The position numbers and the translations under genes were made by a program. Source: Bradyrhizobium nanningense (GTDB lineage Bacteria > Pseudomonadota > Alphaproteobacteria > Rhizobiales > Xanthobacteraceae). From it: DNA of 64,000 nucleotides. Positions 1 to 6,772 of this stretch are shown here, in pieces. The notes under the pieces are model-generated. The model was given only the letters and a program-made list of their open reading frames with translations, was not told the DNA's origin and made no database searches. The stretch lies in NCBI RefSeq assembly GCF_004114535.1, contig NZ_LBJC01000078.1:53729-117728 (forward strand), read 5' to 3'. Each line of letters begins with the position of its first letter. Position 1 is the first letter of the stretch.

Positions 1-152
1 AGGCCCAGATGCGTCGCGCCGCCTTTGCCCGGCGAGGTGCCACCGACCATCTTGGTGCCGTAGGCAATCGCGGCCTCGGAATGGAAGGTGCCGTTCTTGC
101 CGGTAAAACCCTGGCAGATGACCTTGGTGTTCTTGTCGATCAGGATGGACAT
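1..152 (-). CDS. sucD: Succinate-CoA ligase (ADP-forming) subunit alpha, N-terminal part only
   Basis: This is the first 50 or so residues of the alpha subunit of succinyl-CoA synthetase, the TCA enzyme that converts succinyl-CoA to succinate with formation of ATP. The visible start reads MSILIDKNTKVICQGFTGKN and continues with GTFHSEAAIAYGTKMVGG, the CoA-binding Rossmann segment of the family. The gene runs off the left edge, so the catalytic histidine is not visible. It is the last visible gene of a minus-strand run mdh-sucC-DUF1579-sucD, 33 bp behind the DUF1579 gene. Confidence 0.95.
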   Translation of the reverse strand, partial: MSILIDKNTKVICQGFTGKNGTFHSEAAIAYGTKMVGGTSPGKGGATHLG

Positions 153-185
153 GAGGTCTGCTTTCGCGAACTAACGAGTGAGAGG

Positions 186-665
186 TCAGTGGATGCGGCG
201 GTAGACGCCGGTGAGCACGTCGGCCCAGCCTTCCGCGTCCGGCGAGAACTGGATCTTCAACGAATAGGAATTGTCGTCGATGATCTCGTAGACGTGGCGC
301 GCATTGCCGCGGAGCGAGCCGCGCACCAGCGTCAGGGTCTTGCCGACCCACCCGCCGGAAGCGGGCGAGGGCGGCGTGTAGCCGAGCGAGTCGTACCAGA
401 ACAGTTTGTAGGTCCGGTCGTCGCGGTCGTAGGTGAAGAGGCCGTGGGTGGCGAAGACCTGCTTGCCGTCGCGCATCTGGACACCGTCCTGGATCAGGTA
501 GAATCCATTGAGGTCCATGCGCGCGACAACGCGAGAGGTGGCCGGCCCGCCCGCCGTCCAGCGCGACGGGAAGACCATCTCTTCGCCATCCCATTCGCCG
601 GCGAACGCGGCGAGACGCGCATGCTCGGGAAGCGGAGATGATGCGGCGAGATGGTCCTGGGCCAT
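186..665 (-). CDS. DUF1579 family protein inserted between sucC and sucD
   Basis: A 159-residue soluble protein without signal peptide or membrane segment. The pattern FAGEWDGEE near residue 22, a central block with FATHGLFTYDRDDRTYKLFWYDS, and a C-terminal YRRIH fit the DUF1579 family, beta-rich proteins of unknown function (the longest run quoted in the family match is around residues 70-93). Only 4 bp separate its start from the sucC stop, and sucD begins 33 bp after it, so it is almost certainly co-transcribed and perhaps translationally coupled. sucC and sucD are usually directly adjacent, which makes the placement odd. The function is not known; a role tied to succinyl-CoA synthetase is only suggested by position. 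Confidence 0.8.
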   Translation of the reverse strand: MAQDHLAASSPLPEHARLAAFAGEWDGEEMVFPSRWTAGGPATSRVVARMDLNGFYLIQDGVQMRDGKQVFATHGLFTYDRDDRTYKLFWYDSLGYTPPSPASGGWVGKTLTLVRGSLRGNARHVYEIIDDNSYSLKIQFSPDAEGWADVLTGVYRRIH

Positions 666-669
666 GGCC

Positions 670-1866
670 TTAGCCTCCCTTGACGGCCTTCACGATCTTC
701 TGCGCGGCGTCGTCGAGATTGTCGGCCGGCACCACGTTCAGTCCAGATTCACGGATGATCTTCTTGCCGAGTTCGACATTGGTGCCTTCGAGGCGGACCA
801 CCAGCGGAACGCTGAGGCCGACTTCGCGCACGGCGGCCGTGACGCCTTCGGCGATCACGTCGCACTTCATGATGCCGCCGAAGATATTGACCAGGATGCC
901 CTTCACGTTGGGATCGGCGGTGATGATCTTGAACGCGGCCGCGACCTTCTCCTTGCTGGCGCTGCCGCCGACGTCGAGGAAGTTCGCCGGCGCCATGCCG
1001 TAGAGCTTGATGATGTCCATCGTCGCCATGGCGAGACCGGCGCCGTTGACCATGCAGCCGATATTGCCGTCGAGGGTGACGTAGTTGAGGTCGTACTTGG
1101 ACGCCTCGATCTCCTTGGCGTCTTCTTCGGTCTCGTCGCGCAGCGCCAGCACCTCGGGGTGACGGAACAGCGCGTTGTCGTCGAACGACACTTTGGCGTC
1201 GAGCACGCGGAGCTGGCCCTGCTTGGTCACGACCAGCGGGTTGATCTCCAGCATCGACATGTCCTTAGCGACGAAGGCCGCATAGAGCTGCGCGGTGAGC
1301 TTTTCCGCCTGCTTGGCGAGATCACCGGACAGGTTCAGCGCCTTCGCGACCGTGCGGCCGTGATGGCCCATGATTCCGGTGGCGGGATCGACCGAGAAGG
1401 TCACGATCTTCTCAGGACTGTTGTGCGCGACGTCCTCGATGTTGACGCCGCCTTCGGTCGACACCACGAACGAGACGCGCGAGGTCTCGCGGTCGACCAG
1501 GATCGACAGATAGAATTCCTTGTCGATGTCGGAGCCGTCCTCGATGTAGAGGCGGTTGACCTGCTTGCCGGCGGGGCCAGTCTGCACGGTCACCAGGGTG
1601 GCGCCCAGCATCTGCTTGGCGAATTCGGAGACTTCGGCGGCCGACTTGGCGATGCGCACGCCGCCCTTGTCGCCGGCGCTGGCTTCCTTGAACTTGCCCT
1701 TGCCGCGGCCGCCGGCGTGGATCTGGCTCTTCACCACCCAAACCGGACCAGGCAGCGCCTTGGCGGCAGCGTCCGCGTCCGCGGCTTTAAGGACCGGCAC
1801 GCCCTTGGAGATCGGCACGCCGAACTCGTTCAGCAGCGCTTTGGCCTGATATTCATGGATATTCAT
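670..1866 (-). CDS. sucC: Succinate-CoA ligase (ADP-forming) subunit beta
   Basis: The beta subunit of succinyl-CoA synthetase carries the nucleotide-binding ATP-grasp domain. The 398-residue protein starts MNIHEYQAKALLNEFGVP, the standard family N-terminus, has the glycine-rich GGRGKGKFKE segment near residue 52 and the C-terminal CoA-ligase part with NIFGGIMKCDVIAEG. The length matches the family. It lies downstream of mdh on the same strand, separated by about 205 bp with a terminator-like hairpin, and is followed within 4 bp by a DUF1579 gene and then by sucD. Confidence 0.97.
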   Translation of the reverse strand: MNIHEYQAKALLNEFGVPISKGVPVLKAADADAAAKALPGPVWVVKSQIHAGGRGKGKFKEASAGDKGGVRIAKSAAEVSEFAKQMLGATLVTVQTGPAGKQVNRLYIEDGSDIDKEFYLSILVDRETSRVSFVVSTEGGVNIEDVAHNSPEKIVTFSVDPATGIMGHHGRTVAKALNLSGDLAKQAEKLTAQLYAAFVAKDMSMLEINPLVVTKQGQLRVLDAKVSFDDNALFRHPEVLALRDETEEDAKEIEASKYDLNYVTLDGNIGCMVNGAGLAMATMDIIKLYGMAPANFLDVGGSASKEKVAAAFKIITADPNVKGILVNIFGGIMKCDVIAEGVTAAVREVGLSVPLVVRLEGTNVELGKKIIRESGLNVVPADNLDDAAQKIVKAVKGG

Positions 1867-1990
1867 ATGGTCGCTCCCTGAACCCGCGGGCGGTGATCTC
1901 TAGGGCCCACCTCAGTCTTGTGGCTGGCATACCATATACCACAGGAACTGCAACCCGGATTCTTTGACATCGATCTCTGGACTGCCGAAC

Positions 1991-2010
1991 CCGGAGCCGG
2001 CCGGCTCCGG
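1991..2010. repeat. Perfect 20-bp palindrome in the mdh-sucC gap
   Basis: CCGGAGCCGGCCGGCTCCGG reads the same on both strands. It lies between the mdh terminator hairpin and the sucC start. It could be an operator for sucCD or a second transcript-end structure; the sequence alone does not decide. Confidence 0.6.
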
Positions 2011-2025
2011 ACCCCGGAAATGAAA

Positions 2026-2057
2026 CCGCCGAAGACCGGGTTTTCGGTCTTCGGCGG
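2026..2057 (-). terminator. mdh: Terminator-like hairpin downstream of mdh
   Basis: A perfect 13-bp stem (CCGCCGAAGACCG with its complement) closes a 6-nt loop, 15 bp after the mdh stop codon. On the minus strand it is followed by TTTCATTT, a weak U-rich tract. It should end or attenuate the mdh transcript before sucC. Confidence 0.7.
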
Positions 2058-2071
2058 GGATTGGTTGCGCC

Positions 2072-3040
2072 TTAGCGGCCGAGAAGATCGGGGGCGATCT
2101 TCTTGCAGGCATCGACCAGGCCCTGGACGGCACCGACCGACTTGTCGAAGGCCTCGCGGTCCTTGCCGGCGAGCTCGATCTCGACGACGCGCTCGACGCC
2201 CTTGGAACCGATCACGACGGGCACGCCGACATACATGTCCTTCACGCTGTATTCGCCGTTCAGGTAGGCGGCGCAGGGCAGCACGCGCTTCTTGTCACGC
2301 AGATAGCTCTCGGCCATCGCGATCGCGGACGCGGCCGGCGCGTAGAAGGCCGAGCCGGTCTTGAGCAGGTTGACGATCTCGGCGCCGCCGTTGCGGGTGC
2401 GGTCGACGATCTCGTCGAGGCGCGCCTGCGAGGTCCAGCCCATCTTGACGAGGTCGGGCAGCGGAATGCCGGCAACGGTGGAGTACTTCACCAGCGGCAC
2501 CATGGTGTCGCCATGGCCGCCGAGCACGAATGCGGTGACGTCCTCGACCGAGACGTTGAATTCGTCGGCCAGGAAGTAGCGGAAGCGGGCCGAATCCAGC
2601 ACGCCGGCCATGCCGACGACCTTCTTGTGCGGCAGGCCGGAAGCCTTCTGCAGCGCCCAGACCATGGCGTCGAGCGGGTTGGTGATGCAGATGACGAAGG
2701 CGTCGGGGGCGTACTTCTTGATGCCGGCGCCGACCTGCTCCATGACCTTGAGGTTGATGGAGAGGAGGTCGTCGCGGCTCATGCCGGGCTTGCGCGGCAC
2801 GCCGGCGGTGACGATGCAGACCTTGGCGTTGTCGAGCGCCTCGTAGGAGTTGGCGCCGCTGTAATGCGCGTCGAAGCCGTCGACCGGCGAGGACTGCGCG
2901 ATGTCGAGCGCCTTGCCCTGCGGCACGCCCTCGGCGATGTCGAACATCACCACGTCGCCCAGCTCTTTCAGGCCGATGAGATGAGCCAGCGTTCCGCCGA
3001 TCTGACCGGAGCCAATCAAAGCAATCTTGTCGCGCGCCAT
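2072..3040 (-). CDS. mdh: Malate dehydrogenase
   Basis: NAD-dependent malate dehydrogenase of the TCA cycle, in the lactate dehydrogenase-like MDH group usual for alphaproteobacteria (322 residues). The start chosen is the ATG giving MARDKIALIGSGQIGG, because the Rossmann glycine motif then sits at residues 10-16 and an AGGA ribosome site lies just upstream; the frame stays open further upstream but that part is not conserved-looking. The substrate-binding PRKPGMSRDDLL and the catalytic-histidine block LGGHGDTMVPL are present. It heads the mdh-sucC-sucD run. Confidence 0.96.
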   Translation of the reverse strand: MARDKIALIGSGQIGGTLAHLIGLKELGDVVMFDIAEGVPQGKALDIAQSSPVDGFDAHYSGANSYEALDNAKVCIVTAGVPRKPGMSRDDLLSINLKVMEQVGAGIKKYAPDAFVICITNPLDAMVWALQKASGLPHKKVVGMAGVLDSARFRYFLADEFNVSVEDVTAFVLGGHGDTMVPLVKYSTVAGIPLPDLVKMGWTSQARLDEIVDRTRNGGAEIVNLLKTGSAFYAPAASAIAMAESYLRDKKRVLPCAAYLNGEYSVKDMYVGVPVVIGSKGVERVVEIELAGKDREAFDKSVGAVQGLVDACKKIAPDLLGR

Positions 3041-3167
3041 GTGAGCCTGTCCTTTAGACACGTAAGGAGGGGAAAACTGAGACGGGTGGTTATCCCTTTC
3101 GCCTGCCCCGTTCAAGTCGCCCAATGCCCAATTGTCGGGCTTGGCGCGGCCTCGGGCACGCAGCCCG

Positions 3168-3277
3168 GTCATTCCGGGGCGCGCGGAGCACGAACTATGG
3201 TGCGAAATTGCGCACCTGAGAATCTCGCATGACAATCTCGGGATTTCGGGCTCGCGCTGGCCCGCGCCCCGAATGAC
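3168..3277. repeat. Intergenic palindromic repeat (GTCATTCCGGGGCGCG family)
   Basis: The element begins GTCATTCCGGGGCGCG and ends CGCGCCCCGAATGAC, so its outer arms are inverted copies; a second inverted pair (TGCGAAATTGCGCA) lies inside. It sits between the mdh start and the zapE stop, both on the minus strand. This is the only copy of this family in the window. Confidence 0.75.
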
Positions 3278-3295
3278 AGCGCTGGCAAATAGGAC

Positions 3296-4480
3296 TTAAG
3301 TCTCCACCAGACCCTTGGTGGAGCCGCTGGCGGTGGAATCCTTGCGGCCGTGAGCCAGCGCCAGATACGATTCCGAGCTCATTTCGATCAGGCGCGAGGC
3401 CGTCCGCTTGAACTCCATGGCCTCAACGCCCTCGTCGGCAAGGTAGAGCGAAATCGGATTGGCGTCGGCCGAGGCCATCAGCTTCACCGCATTGTCGTAG
3501 AGCGTATCGATCAGCGTGATGAAGCGTTTGGCGGCGTTGCGCTGGGAGAAATCCATCACTGGAATATGGTCGACCAGGATGGTGTGATAGTCGTGCGCCA
3601 GCCTGAGGTAATCCGATGCGCCGAGCGGCTTCTCGCAGAGGTCGGCGAACGAAAACCGCGCCACGCCGTGGGCCGAGCACGGCACGTGCAGGATGCGGCC
3701 CTTGATCAAAATGTCGCGCGAGCGGCGTTTGGCGCTGCCCGACATCCGCGACCAGGCGCGGTCGAGGGCTGCGTTCGCATCGGCGTCCGCCGGCGTCAGC
3801 CACATCGGCACGCCCTGCAATTTCTCCAGCCGGAAATCGGTGCGCGCATCGAGCCGCGCGACGTCCATATGGTCGGTGATCTGTTTGATGAAGGGCAGGA
3901 ACAGAGAACGGTTCAGGCCGCCCTTGTAGAGATCGTCGGGGGCGACGTTGGAGGTCGCGACCACGACGGTGCCGAGCTCGAACAATTTGGCGAACAGGCG
4001 CCCCAGGATCATCGCGTCCGCGATGTCGGTGACGTGGAATTCGTCGAAGCAGAGCAGCCAGCTCTCCTCGAAGATCGCATTCGCGGTCAGCGCGATGACG
4101 TCGCCGTCGGCGATCTCGCCGCGCGCGATGCTCTGGCGATAGTCGTAGATGCGCTCATGCACGTCGGCCATGAATTCGTGGAAATGCGCGCGTCGCTTGT
4201 GCTCGACGGATGAGTGCTGGAAGAACAGATCCATCAGCATGGTCTTGCCGCGGCCGACTTCGCCATGGATGTAGAGCCCGCGTGGCGCCTCGTCCTTGTC
4301 GCTGCTGAACAGGCGGCTGAGCAGGCCCTGCTTGCGCGTGGGCTTGTAGGTCGCGAGCCGTAGATCCAGTGCGGCATAGGCCTCGGCGACCTCGGCCTGC
4401 GCGGCATCGGGCTCGATCGCGCCGGAGGCGATCTGGGCCTGATATGCGTCACTGAAGGGGGAACTGGGGGTGGTGAGCAT
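3296..4480 (-). CDS. zapE: Cell division protein ZapE (AFG1-like ATPase)
   Basis: A 394-residue P-loop ATPase of the AFG1/ZapE family. Walker A is GEVGRGKT at residues 73-80 and Walker B is LLCFDEFHVTD near residue 145; both are diagnostic. In Escherichia coli ZapE associates with the Z ring under low oxygen or stress; the mitochondrial relatives handle respiratory-complex proteins. The nearness of TCA genes is typical for this family in alphaproteobacteria. No signal peptide. A palindromic repeat separates it from thpR upstream. Confidence 0.93.
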   Translation of the reverse strand: MLTTPSSPFSDAYQAQIASGAIEPDAAQAEVAEAYAALDLRLATYKPTRKQGLLSRLFSSDKDEAPRGLYIHGEVGRGKTMLMDLFFQHSSVEHKRRAHFHEFMADVHERIYDYRQSIARGEIADGDVIALTANAIFEESWLLCFDEFHVTDIADAMILGRLFAKLFELGTVVVATSNVAPDDLYKGGLNRSLFLPFIKQITDHMDVARLDARTDFRLEKLQGVPMWLTPADADANAALDRAWSRMSGSAKRRSRDILIKGRILHVPCSAHGVARFSFADLCEKPLGASDYLRLAHDYHTILVDHIPVMDFSQRNAAKRFITLIDTLYDNAVKLMASADANPISLYLADEGVEAMEFKRTASRLIEMSSESYLALAHGRKDSTASGSTKGLVET

Positions 4481-4546
4481 GGCCCTTTACCGCCAGAGAC
4501 CGCGGCAAATTGCAAGCCGTGAATTGGTGCGGGGCGCTATGCGCTG

Positions 4547-4640
4547 GTGCCCCGGCCGCAGAGCCGGGACCCGCTGTTTCGTTCATCGCCAAATTTCGTT
4601 CATCGCGGAGCGCTGGGCCCCGGCTCTACGGCCGGGGCAC
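4547..4640. repeat. Palindromic repeat, GTGCCCCGG...CCGGGGCAC family (copy 1)
   Basis: Outer arms GTGCCCCGGCCGCAGAGCCGGG and the inverse near 4614-4640 can pair; the centre carries GTTTCGTTCATCGC and a near copy. Other copies are at 19508-19642, 27494-27619 and 39044-39167. This one fills the zapE/thpR gap. Confidence 0.8.
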
Positions 4641-4650
4641 GAGAGCTTCG

Positions 4651-5187
4651 CTACGCACACAGCTCGTAGGCGTCCTCGACCACATACGGGCCGCCGCCGG
4701 TGGAGGCGCGGGACGAGAACAGAACAAAGCGCTCCGCCATGAACGCCTTGCTCGGGAAATAGCCGCGTAGCGAGAGATAGTCGGCGACGTCGCGGTCGGA
4801 GGCGTCGTGCAGCCGGGCCAGCGTCACATGCGGGATGTATTTGCGCCCCTCCGGATTGAGGCCGATCCGCTGCATCATCCGTTCGAGCTCGGCCTGCAAT
4901 TCCATCAGCGGCTTGCTCGGCGCGATCGTCGCAACGACTGCGCGCGGCTTGCGGCCGCCGAAACTGGTGAGGCCCTGCACCTTCACCTCGAAGGGTTTGC
5001 GGTCGACGCGAAACAGCATCGAGGCGATCTCGTTGGCCGAGACGCCGTCGATATCGCCGATGAAGCGCAAGGTGACGTGATAATTTTCGGGATCGATCCA
5101 GCGGGCGCCGGGAAGGCCACCCCTCAAGTTGGAAAGCGCCTGGCCGATCTCGGCCGGAATTTCCAGCCCCGTGAACAAACGCGGCAT
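4651..5187 (-). CDS. thpR: RNA 2',3'-cyclic phosphodiesterase
   Basis: A 178-residue member of the 2H phosphoesterase superfamily (LigT/ThpR). The two catalytic H-x-T-x motifs are visible: HVTL at residues 37-40 and HVTL again near residue 125. The family hydrolyses RNA 2',3'-cyclic phosphates to 2'-phosphates and can also ligate tRNA halves in vitro. The protein is cytosolic with no signal sequence. Length and motif spacing fit the family. Confidence 0.9.
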   Translation of the reverse strand: MPRLFTGLEIPAEIGQALSNLRGGLPGARWIDPENYHVTLRFIGDIDGVSANEIASMLFRVDRKPFEVKVQGLTSFGGRKPRAVVATIAPSKPLMELQAELERMMQRIGLNPEGRKYIPHVTLARLHDASDRDVADYLSLRGYFPSKAFMAERFVLFSSRASTGGGPYVVEDAYELCA

Positions 5188-5306
5188 CGTTTCGCACTCC
5201 CGATGCTTGGGTACGATCCCTGAGCAGGATCATATCCAAATTAGAGCCGGCGACGAATCACCGGTACCCTGATTCCTATCGCAGTTGTGTGACTCTGCGA
5301 AGCGTA

Positions 5307-5353
5307 GGCAGCCTCACCCCGGTAAAACCCTGGGAATTACGGTGAGCGCTGCC
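5307..5353. other. Inverted repeat just after the esterase stop codon
   Basis: GGCAGCCTCACC and GGTGAGCGCTGCC form an imperfect inverted repeat around a 22-nt centre, 6 bp beyond the stop codon of the esterase gene. It may protect or end the transcript; no U tract is seen. Confidence 0.4.
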
Positions 5354-5358
5354 TGCTT

Positions 5359-6051
5359 TCAACGCCGTTGCTCAGCGATCGTGCCAAGGAATGCCTCCAC
5401 GGCGGGCATGAGGTTGCCGACGATGATGTCGACGCCGGCCGCGGTCGGATGAATGCCGTCGGCCTGGTTGAGCTTGGCGTCGGCCGCCACTCCTTCAAGA
5501 AAGAAAGGGTAGAGGGGCACGTCGAATTTTTTCGCCAGATCCGGATAAATCGAATTGAAGCGCGTGGCATATTCGGCGCCGTAATTCGGCGGCGCCAGCA
5601 TGCCGCACAGCATCACCGCGATCCTGCGCGCCTTGAGCCGCTGGACGATGTCGGTGAGCGCGGCGCGCGCCAGATCGGGATCGATGCCGCGCAAGGCGTC
5701 GTTGGCGCCGAGCTCGACGATGACGCCGTCGGTTCCGTCGGGGACCGACCAGTCGAGCCGGTCGCGGCCCCCCGAGGTGGTGTCGCCGGATACGCCGGCG
5801 TTGGTGATATCGACATCTATGCCTTTGTCTTGCAAGGATTTTTTCAGCTTGGCCGGAAACGCATCCTGAGCCGGCAGGCCAAGACCGGCGCTCAAGGAAT
5901 CGCCGAGGACGACAAGCTTGATCGATTTTGACGCGTCCGCCCAAGCCGGGTTCGCTATTGTCATGAAGGCGAGCATCAACACGGCTATGTGCATGAACAA
6001 TCCGTAACGCCTCTCGACCGCGCTATCGGAGTTGCCATATGACCGGACCAT
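5359..6051 (-). CDS. tesA: TesA-like arylesterase / GDSL lysophospholipase, exported
   Basis: A GDSL/SGNH hydrolase related to E. coli TesA. Block I is VVLGDSLSAGLGL, block III includes GANDALRGID, and the catalytic Asp-His pair is DGIHPTAAG. A hydrophobic segment MHIAVLMLAFMTIANPAWA followed by DASK is a good type I signal peptide, so the enzyme should act in the periplasm on esters or thioesters. The start is uncertain: ATG at 6051 (230 residues) or ATG at 5994 (211 residues, exactly at the signal peptide). With the upstream start the gene overlaps the start codon of the divergent ABC gene. The tesA-ybbA-ybbP neighbourhood is conserved in many proteobacteria. Confidence 0.88.
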   Translation of the reverse strand: MVRSYGNSDSAVERRYGLFMHIAVLMLAFMTIANPAWADASKSIKLVVLGDSLSAGLGLPAQDAFPAKLKKSLQDKGIDVDITNAGVSGDTTSGGRDRLDWSVPDGTDGVIVELGANDALRGIDPDLARAALTDIVQRLKARRIAVMLCGMLAPPNYGAEYATRFNSIYPDLAKKFDVPLYPFFLEGVAADAKLNQADGIHPTAAGVDIIVGNLMPAVEAFLGTIAEQRR

Positions 6052-6772
6052 GGACACTCGCATCGATCCCTCTTCGCTCGCCGTCAATTCGGCGGACACC
6101 ATCGCCATCTCCAACGTCAATCTCTCATTGGGTACGGGCGCGGCACGCGTTCATATTCTCAAGGATATCAGCTTGCGAGTCGGCCGTAGCGAGACGATCG
6201 GCCTGATCGGCCCGTCAGGCTCGGGCAAATCCACGCTGCTGATGGTGATGGCGGGGCTGGAGCGTCCTGATAGCGGAGAGGTGGTGGTGAATGGCACGCC
6301 TTTCAATGCCCTCGACGAGGACGCGCTGGCGCGCTTTCGCGGCCGCCAGGTCGGCATCGTCTTCCAGTCCTTTCATTTGATCCCGACCATGACCGCGCTC
6401 GAGAACGTCGCGGTGCCGCTCGAGCTTGCCGGCAATCCCGACGCAGCAAAGCGCGCGGCAGAGGAGCTGCAATCGGTCGGGCTCGGCGACCGCCTGCATC
6501 ATTATCCGACGCAGCTCTCCGGCGGCGAGCAGCAGCGCGTTGCGCTGGCCCGCGCGCTGGCGCCCGATCCCGCGATCCTCGTTGCCGACGAGCCGACCGG
6601 CAATCTCGATGAAGCCACCGGACAACAGATCGTCGATCTCCTGTTCAGCAAGCACGCCGAGCGCGGCATGACATTGGTGCTGGTGACGCACGATTCCTCG
6701 CTCGCGCATCGCTGCGATCGCGTGATCCGTCTGCGCTCGGGCCGCATCGACACGCAGTCTGCGCCGGCATGA
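6050..6772 (+). CDS. ABC transporter ATP-binding protein, YbbA/LolD type
   Basis: A 240-residue ABC ATPase. Walker A is GPSGSGKST, the signature is LSGGEQQRVALARAL, and Walker B plus the following loop is ILVADEPTGNLD, the pattern of the MacB/LolD/YbbA subfamily that partners with FtsX-like permeases. The ATG at 6050 is preferred over a TTG 18 bp upstream. The stop overlaps the permease start by 4 bp (ATGA), so the two are translationally coupled. The substrate is not known; related systems move lipids, lipoproteins or peptides out of the inner membrane. Confidence 0.93.
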   Translation: MDTRIDPSSLAVNSADTIAISNVNLSLGTGAARVHILKDISLRVGRSETIGLIGPSGSGKSTLLMVMAGLERPDSGEVVVNGTPFNALDEDALARFRGRQVGIVFQSFHLIPTMTALENVAVPLELAGNPDAAKRAAEELQSVGLGDRLHHYPTQLSGGEQQRVALARALAPDPAILVADEPTGNLDEATGQQIVDLLFSKHAERGMTLVLVTHDSSLAHRCDRVIRLRSGRIDTQSAPA

